This document shows positions 57,246 through 64,000 of a DNA stretch of 64,000 nt, in pieces; the stretch's first letter is position 1, and every line of letters begins with the position of its first letter. The position numbers and the translations under genes were made by a program. The notes beneath the pieces were generated by a model. The model had not been told where the DNA came from. It worked only from the letters and a program-made list of their open reading frames with translations, and ran no database searches. Source of the DNA: Anticarsia gemmatalis (lineage: Eukaryota; Arthropoda; Insecta; Lepidoptera; Erebidae); assembly GCF_050436995.1 (NCBI RefSeq), contig NC_134763.1, positions 8,303,001-8,367,000 on the forward strand, in the 5' to 3' direction.

Positions 57246-60200
57246 TCACAGGCACGTGATGAGCTGAGGGTTCTTGATGAAGTAGGTGTGCATGGTGACC
57301 AGGCCTGGCGAGTCAGCCAACTTGTACAAGCAGTCAGGACCTCGCGGAACTATCAGCTGTTATATAAAAATATTTAGTTATACTGAGATAAATTTACACC
57401 ATTAAAATATTATAGGACCGTTTCAATCAGTAGCACGGTACAGGTAATGAAGAGTTAATTCTTTTTAACATTATTTTAGTTATTTACTTAAGGGGCGCTG
57501 TTAAGAACATATATCCTGGGGAAGGACACAGCTAAGCCACAAAAAAGCGGACCAATTTCGGCCATAGCGACCATATCAACTCCTAAACTGTCTCACTTGT
57601 CTAGCTTATATCTCTACAAACGTATAGTATGTGGATGGCTACCCCAATGGTTAACCATATCTAGTATAATTACTAGGTATATAAATCCAATAAAAATGGC
57701 ATTATACCTGTGCAGCAAGTCTTCCTGGGTTTTCGAAGTAATTTCTGGAGCCACTGTCCACTGTGTACTTCCCGAAGACGACGAAGCCCACTCCAATGAG
57801 CTGGTTGGAGTAGACGAGGGGGAACCAGGGGAACATGGTGTCCGCCTGACAGGGTAGACTCGATGACATATTGTAGTAGTAGTGGATACCTAGAAAAGTA
57901 GAAAATAAATGTGGAGTAATTAACTGATTCACTGGGTACTAAAAGTGTAGAGGTGTTCAACTTCTCTAAAAACTTCTTCGTTCATACCTTTTAAAATGAC
58001 AACCCTTTGAATTACAAAACATAGAGCAAATTTTAAAAAGAATCGCTATTTATTCTATTCAGTAAATTTCAAGACTTTATTCATGCATAATAGGTATCTC
58101 CATAAGGTAAAATGTAAGTTAATTGTTATGAACGTGCTGGCAAAAGGTCAGAAAAGGTGTTTGTTTCGTTTGTCTAGCTCCCCGAATATAAAGATTTAAT
58201 AAACATGGTTACCCATCCATGGAATGCAAGCCTGCTTAGTGTAGATGCTGTTTTTAGTGAAGTCTTTGACCCTGGTAGAGATGTTGTACAAGTCGCCGTT
58301 GAAGCCAGTGACAAATATATTGCCATCTTGTAAAAGCCTCTTTGAGTCTCGAGACGCGATGCGACTCGCTGTTTCCGTGTTTAGAGTTTCTGAAAACAAG
58401 ATTCGATTTTTGAAGACATTTTATAGAACCTGATTGTCTGCTGTCCCATTCCTCCTCGAGTAGGTTTGATGTCGTAAAAATGGCAGACTAACTTTCAGGT
58501 CAACATAGTCTAACAACATTTTGCTATTGTGAGACATTGCAAGGAAAGATCCATCAATGAACAGTTAACGCTAAAGTCCGCTATCGTCTCTCGTCGCTTA
58601 TCGATGAAGTACCCTCTTTTTGTATGTACCTATGAATGTCTCAAAGATACATGCAAATATCCAGTATCCATTCCAGTCGGGTATTTTAATCTAATAAGCT
58701 TCAAATTGCGTTTGTATTTACCATAATGTATAAAGATTACTCACAAACAATCCCATATAAAAATGGTTCTCAATTACAATAATTGAAGATCATTTCCTTA
58801 TATCAAAGACCTCAACGTGTGTTTATTTGTTTGTCTTTCTCAGATACGTGAAATCCTCTAAACCTATTAATACCAAATTAAGAAAAATTCTGGATGATGC
58901 ATGGTTGAAATGGACATATTTTTTAATATCAACCCCTACCAGGGTGACATGATTAAACATTAAACGCAGAGGGAGTCGCGCGGGTTGGCTAGTCTTATCT
59001 TAACTTAAACCTTCAAAAAATAACATACCAGGGGATATATAGTATTGTTGTGTGGTATAGAACTTCTTATTTTTTCCATTGACGTCAATTACCCATTCTG
59101 TAAAGCCTTGTGAATCGATGTCGTAATAACTGGAATATTTTGAACTGTCAAACTGCAAAGACATACATTTTTGTTAGATTTTGCTCTTCGTCAAAGTCAC
59201 TTTTTGTTAACTAACTTAAAAGTAGACAACGAATGTTTTGAGCAACATTCAACTTTTATGTCAACAAGTGGTCGGAATAATAGTCTTAATTGCAATAAAA
59301 TTTAAAGGGGACAGTAGTTTTTTTTTGTATACAAAACGCCGGGTTATAAATAGATACATAACCTTTACGTTTTCATCACATTTAAGACCTGTACCTCGAT
59401 TCTCTACTACTATCGACTACCAACAAGCTGATTAGTACCGAATCAAGGTACCAATCAGCGCCTCTGACGGGTGTCGTAGGAAATATTTTGGCAGTACATA
59501 CTAAATGTTAAAATTTCGATACTCGACAGTACCGATTGTACAGAATCGCGCTACTGTTTGCATTAAAATGCAATGCCATCAAAAACATTCTGTAAAAACT
59601 TCAAGTCTCGCCGTAAAAAGTTGTGAGATCTATATAATACCAAGTCGATTAATCTTTCTAGTCTCTACTTAAAGGACCTTCTGTCTTAAGTTATTACGTA
59701 TGTTATTATCATGCCAATTTTAAAAAAATACCCTTAAAACAAATAGACCGACCTGGCCATCGCATGATTTGATTATTAGTATGTATCACACTACACAGCA
59801 CGACGAGAAGTTTATGCTCCTGAAATGTTAATAATGGCGAATTTGTGTTTTCTTGCGATGACCAAGTCGATCTATTTGTTTTAAGGGTATTTTTTTAAAA
59901 TTGGCATGATAATAACATACGTAATAACTTAAGACAGAAGGTCCTTTAAGTAGAGACTAGAAAGATTAATCGACTTGGTATTATATAGATCTCACAACTT
60001 TTTACGGCGAGACTTGAAGTTTTTACAGAATGTTTTTGATGGCATCTCACTTCTTTTTGTAGAGCGAACATAAGTCCAATTTGTATGGAAAGACGTTTTT
60101 TTTCATAATTCAACATATTTTCTTATGGGAATGTTGTTCAGTTTCATGGGCTAAACACCCTTACCCACCCTTTACCCCCTCCCGTTATGCCTCATATAGT

Positions 60201-62030
60201 AGGTACCTATTTACACCTATTTATTTTATTTTCTACAGTAATAATAATTCAATAACTGCAAATGTAACCTTGTAATCTTATACATTTATATGGGATTACA
60301 AAGTTATTGTTGCAGTTAGTGTATTTAGAAAACTGGACTGAAATTAGAAAATATTAAATTTTTCCCATGATTAAGACACTAAACCCTATTTGTATTCTAA
60401 ATTTTAAGCTTCTAAGTCTGCTAGAAGTACCTTAGACTTTTGATGATCGGTGAGTCAGTGAGTCAGTGAATCAGTGAGTGACAAAATTCAAAATTTTAAC
60501 AAGTTGTCATTCTTAAACTACTGGTTCAAATTGACTGAAATTTTAAATATACCGTGTTTATACAATGACTGATTAGTTGCTGAAAATCCAGGCTTCTTGT
60601 TTTATCCACAACGAAATTATAGGGGTGTCAAAAATAGCCCGAATTGCTTCGAGAAAAGGATGTTACGGCCGTGCCGCTTTTTTTTGCTCGACTTGCGGGG
60701 GCACTTCCGTGCCCCCAGATATTATTGTATGAACAAATCTCAATAGATTAAAAGCAACTTACAGCGATCTGCAAGCCAGCGATATAGCCGGTGTCGTCGT
60801 ACAACATACACAAAGTGTAGTCGTTCTCAGGACACATCAGTACAAGTACGTCGTAGCCACTCGGTAAGGTTGGCTTCATCACCACCTCCCATCCCCTACC
60901 CTCTGCTGCCGAAGTGGATTGGGGCATCTCCATGAACGAGGTTGTTCCTATCCCGAAGGGGTTCACGTCGAACCTTACTGGAAAATCAAAACCTATTAAT
61001 GTCCCACTACTGGGCAAGGGTCTACTTCTGTAATGAGAAAATGTTTTGACCCGAGTCCACCACGATATGCGGTTGGGGACTTTATATTCTATTATATATT
61101 AATATAATAAAACATAGTTAAAATCTAAGGCTGACTTTTCACCATATGCGACGGTCTTTGCCTTAGGAAAATATTGTAGGGTTTTTCTCGAATAGTCGCC
61201 ATAACGCTACACGGCATTTTTTTGTAAGTATAAAGTGTAAACTAAGACTAAATCAAACAGAATATATTTTGGGAAATAGATGGTGTCTAAGAGAGAGTAA
61301 TAACGTTTTAGTGTAATAATAAGTAGTGAGAGTCAATTTACCTTTCAAACTTTTATCCCATAGTCCTGAAACAAAATTGTTATCTATTACAAAATATGAA
61401 CAAAGATAGCAAAAAATTTTTGAAGATTTTCACGTAGTAATAGAATATCATGTTTGCATTTTTAATAAATTATTGCTGCGTGATCGGTGTAAACTAAACT
61501 TTAGCCTTACAAGTATCTTTATTATAACAATTCGCAAAAACAGTTTAAGGTCAACTTAAAACACTCTTAAAGTAATAAAATTAGGTAGTAATTATATTAG
61601 CGTGCGAAAGAACACGGTTACGGTACGATAGCTGAATGGATTACTACTAATGATGAAGGAAATGAAAAATGTAATATTCTTAAAACTGTTGTCCATTAAA
61701 CGGATTTAATGGCCACAGATCACAAGGGCCGGTCATAGGCAACTTTCTTCGTGTCTTCCAAACATTTCAATTTTAATTTCTTATACGTTAAACGTTATAA
61801 CTTTGGATTATTTCGACTATTGGATTACTGGAAATCCTATATTTTTATATGAAATTAACTGTTTAACTGGTCAGCAAAGATATTATCCCGTGAATTTCCA
61901 GACCCCTTCGCCAAACTCATCAGGATTCGTGTTGATTACACCATTATTATTTACCTAAATTAATAAGATTTATCTTACCAAAGACGGGTGTAGTCACGGA
62001 CAAAGTAAACAGAACTATTAAGCGAATCAT
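57246..62030 (-). CDS. Array gene 7: inverted, divergent secreted paralogue (294 aa, 7 exons)
   Basis: Exons on the minus strand: 62030-61979, 61365-61342, 60977-60763, 59152-59029, 58389-58213, 57889-57708, 57356-57246 (885 nt with stop). The signal peptide from the inner ATG is MIRLIVLFTLSVTTPVFG; an in-frame ATG at 62042 would add MFFA. The inner start is chosen by alignment with the other copies. Micro-exon LWDKSLK, then VRFDVNPFGIG, YDDTGYIAGLQIA, a strongly diverged exon 4 (FDSSKYSSYYD), NIS sequon, GIHYYYNM, LIGVGFVVFGKY, PRGPDCLYKLAD and VTMHTYFIKN, ending ITCL. The six family cysteines are kept. A TATAAAA lies at 62137-62131. Exon 3 is remarkably close to genes 1 and 3, while exon 4 is the least similar, so exon-wise gene conversion is possible. 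The function is not recognised. Confidence 0.82.
59391..59556 (+). repeat. MITE family A copy in intron 3 of gene 7
   Basis: GTACCTCGATTCTCTACTAC at the left, CGACAGTACCGATTGTACAG then AATCGCGCTACTG at the right. The body carries GCGCCTCTGACGGGTGTCGT as in the 33738 and 52886 copies. Confidence 0.65.
59573..60045. repeat. Long near-perfect inverted repeat (192-bp arms, 89-bp spacer)
   Basis: The left arm 59573-59764 starts ATGCCATCAAAAACATTCTG. The right arm 59854-60045 is its reverse complement. By eye only three positions differ, all C/T differences within about 20 bases of the spacer. It lies wholly in intron 3 of gene 7, right after a family A MITE, so the transcript could fold into a long double-stranded hairpin. 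Whether it is a transposon or a locally made palindrome is open. Confidence 0.85.
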
Positions 62031-62130
62031 AGCAAAAAACATACAAACAAAAAGTAAATACACGGAACACGTATATGTAACTAAGTGAGGACTGACCACT
62101 TACTAACGCTGATCGTCATTTGCAGTATTA

Positions 62131-62168
62131 TTTTATACACTACATCAAATGTAAGGTTAGGGTATCAC
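62131..62168 (-). promoter_or_regulatory. Putative promoter of gene 7
   Basis: TATAAAA (62137-62131 on the minus strand), and 31 bp upstream GTGATACCCTAACCTTAC (62168-62151). That sequence agrees with the gene 2 box GCGGTACCCTAACGATAA at 13 of 18 positions but has different spacing. TCAGT at 62095-62091 could be the initiator. Confidence 0.4.
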
Positions 62169-64000
62169 GGCATCATGCATTAGTTGCGTTGTGGCAAATA
62201 TTAAAGTTACTGTTAATTTCCTAAAAAAACTAATAATTTAAGAATTTAGTATTTTGTTGAAAAGATGACTTACGTTAAGTAAATTCTTTTTGAATCTTTC
62301 TGTAAAGAACTGTAAGAAAAATCTGACAAGCTCATGTAGACAATGCTGCTTAAGATTTTTATTTATTTGTACTTATTAAGCGTTCATGTGTCCACGGTCT
62401 ATTAGATTCTTCTTCAATTTCTTTTATATTGATTGTAAAGTTTTTGGATCTTTTACTATACATACTCAACAGAAGATTTATATAAGTACCTAATTAACTG
62501 GTTGTATAACATGATTGTTAAAAAGAAAATGACATTACCTACATAATTTTGTGTTAAAATTACACATAGGTACATGAGGTTCTTATCTTCTACGAATAGT
62601 ATAAATAACTCCATTAGAATATCTACGTTTGGGTTGATTTACCTTACTTCACTATAAGTAATATTCACTAAACGTATAGATATATTCAGTGTAAGGAAAC
62701 AACACACCATTGTGTACATCAAAAACAATTTATTAGCAAATTACTAAAGGATCATACAATGTCTCATTTCTAAGGAAACAACGTGAGTTCGCATATAGTT
62801 TTGGTTCTTTTGTATGACGCTATATATCTATCGGCTATAGCTATACGCTACCTAGGCGCTTTATATTATATCCTATGCTCGCGACCTTAGTTGGTTTTGA
62901 CAACATAAACAATGTCTATTTATGTAAGCAGTGATAGCCGAGTGGTATGAGCTGGCATCTCCTATACAAGTGGTTGCAGGTTCGAACTCGAGGCAACACA
63001 CAAATGATATTTCGAAGTTGTGTGTATTAGAGAAATACTTAATTATCATTTAAACCGCTCTAACGGTTACGGAAAATATCCTGATGAAATAATGCATGCC
63101 TAAAATTTGTACATTGTAAGGTTCCCAACTCGCACTTAGCCAGTTTGATGAATTCAAGGTTTAACCTTTGTCCAGCAGTGGGACAGTAATGCGTTAAGAA
63201 AAGAAAATTGACAAAAGATTATTACCTGGAGCTTGGGCTTAGTAAAGTTACTAAACCCCGGCTCCTATTTCATTAAAAGCAGTATTAAAAGTACCTGCGA
63301 GAAAAGGACAGTACATTTTCTGTAGTGAACTTGTACATATACGAAACAAGTTGTCTTTATAATTTTATTAGGCGCTTATACACACTCTGATGGATATCAT
63401 AGCACACTTATCTATCTCATGAGTAAGGTGGACGATGTGTACAGGTGATCTGAGAGAGCTCTAATCTATATCTGAGTCTTTCATCACAAAAACAGGCCGC
63501 TAAGGAGAGGTTCATATCTGACGGAAAATGCGTGTGTAACTTAATTTGTATGGGTTTCGCATCGACGCATCATCGGTTGAGTGTAAACGGTCGAGTGTTT
63601 TTCTATACATTCTGGCGTTACGCGACCGATAATACGCGACGTATGTTCCGTCAGATATGAACCTTCCCTAATTCCTTATTTTTGTCTTAAATTCAGCGGT
63701 GGCTAGCTAGTTAGTCTAATGTAGTAACAGTCCGTTTAGTTTAAAGTTCCCTAAGTCTTATCTTTATAAAGGTTTGTCTCAGTTAACTGTCGTATGAATG
63801 AATGTAACTCTACTCGTCTGTAGCTACTGAGCACTGGGTGTATGCGTATGTGTTCGTATTTAGTGCGCCGCCGCCGGATGTCGCCACAATCAACGTAGAA
63901 CACACGATACAGAGGAGCGCAGTAAAACAAGTAATACTACTCAATGAAACTTGTGTAATAAACGGGATAATGTAAAGTAATTCGTCAAAAAGATAAATGT
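62169..64000. other. Right-hand flank without a recognised gene
   Basis: AT-rich. Apart from the SINE at 62927-63197 I see no domain-bearing ORF or splice series. Confidence 0.5.
62927..63197 (+). repeat. tRNA-derived SINE (TGTCCCACTGCTGGGC family)
   Basis: GCAGTGATAGCCGAGTGGTA (box A), GTTGCAGGTTCGAACTCGAG (box B), and a body ending TTGTCCAGCAGTGGGACAGT then AATGCGTTAA. Plus orientation, near full length. Confidence 0.7.

Overview
The window is eukaryotic and almost certainly from a lepidopteran insect (moth or butterfly). Genes are split by GT-AG introns in AT-rich DNA. Three features point to the order: insect-type RRP36 and XRCC4 homologues, many tRNA- and 5S-derived SINEs, and Helitron-like repeats with TC...CTAG ends of the kind common in Lepidoptera. 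There are no bacterial genes, operons or CRISPR arrays.

Left edge (1-2.8 kb): the 5' three exons of RRP36 (minus strand, 3' end off the window) lie head to head with an intronless XRCC4 homologue (plus strand), 665 bp apart. From 2.84 to 9.4 kb I see no gene, only repeats.

Main content (9.4-62.2 kb): a cluster of seven paralogous genes for secreted proteins of about 288-295 aa, here numbered 1-7. I do not recognise the family. All seven share seven exons with identical intron phases: signal peptide, a micro-exon, then five domain exons. All keep six cysteines and one N-glycosylation sequon. Genes 1-6 are on the plus strand (9538-13362, 18476-22432, 25155-28259, 29920-33584, 46245-49821, 53651-56887). 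Gene 7 is inverted (57246-62030) and converges on gene 6. Genes 1-3 form one subgroup. Genes 5 and 6 form a second subgroup with extra cysteines and a different promoter. Genes 4 and 7 are the most divergent. Gene 2 has a 9-nt micro-exon in place of 24 nt. A degenerate exon-1 fragment at 16.72 kb suggests a lost copy.

Between genes 4 and 5 (34.7-42.4 kb) is a nested transposon pile. A jockey/CR1-like LINE fragment on the minus strand is split by an R1-like LINE, which has an intact reverse-transcriptase C-terminal ORF, a poly(A) tail and a 16-bp target duplication. The same fragment is split again by a Ty3/gypsy-like LTR element with two 328-bp LTRs. The LTR element itself carries a 5S-type repeat inside integrase, an RTE-like LINE fragment, a tRNA SINE and a 12-bp minisatellite.

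Introns and spacers of the array hold several MITE families, one of them in about ten copies. A 192-bp inverted repeat with an 89-bp spacer, nearly perfect, lies in intron 3 of gene 7. Genes 1-3 share an 18-bp promoter box exactly 50 bp upstream of TATA; genes 5 and 6 share a different module. This suggests the paralogues fall into separately regulated groups. All identities and repeat counts were read by eye, without database searches.
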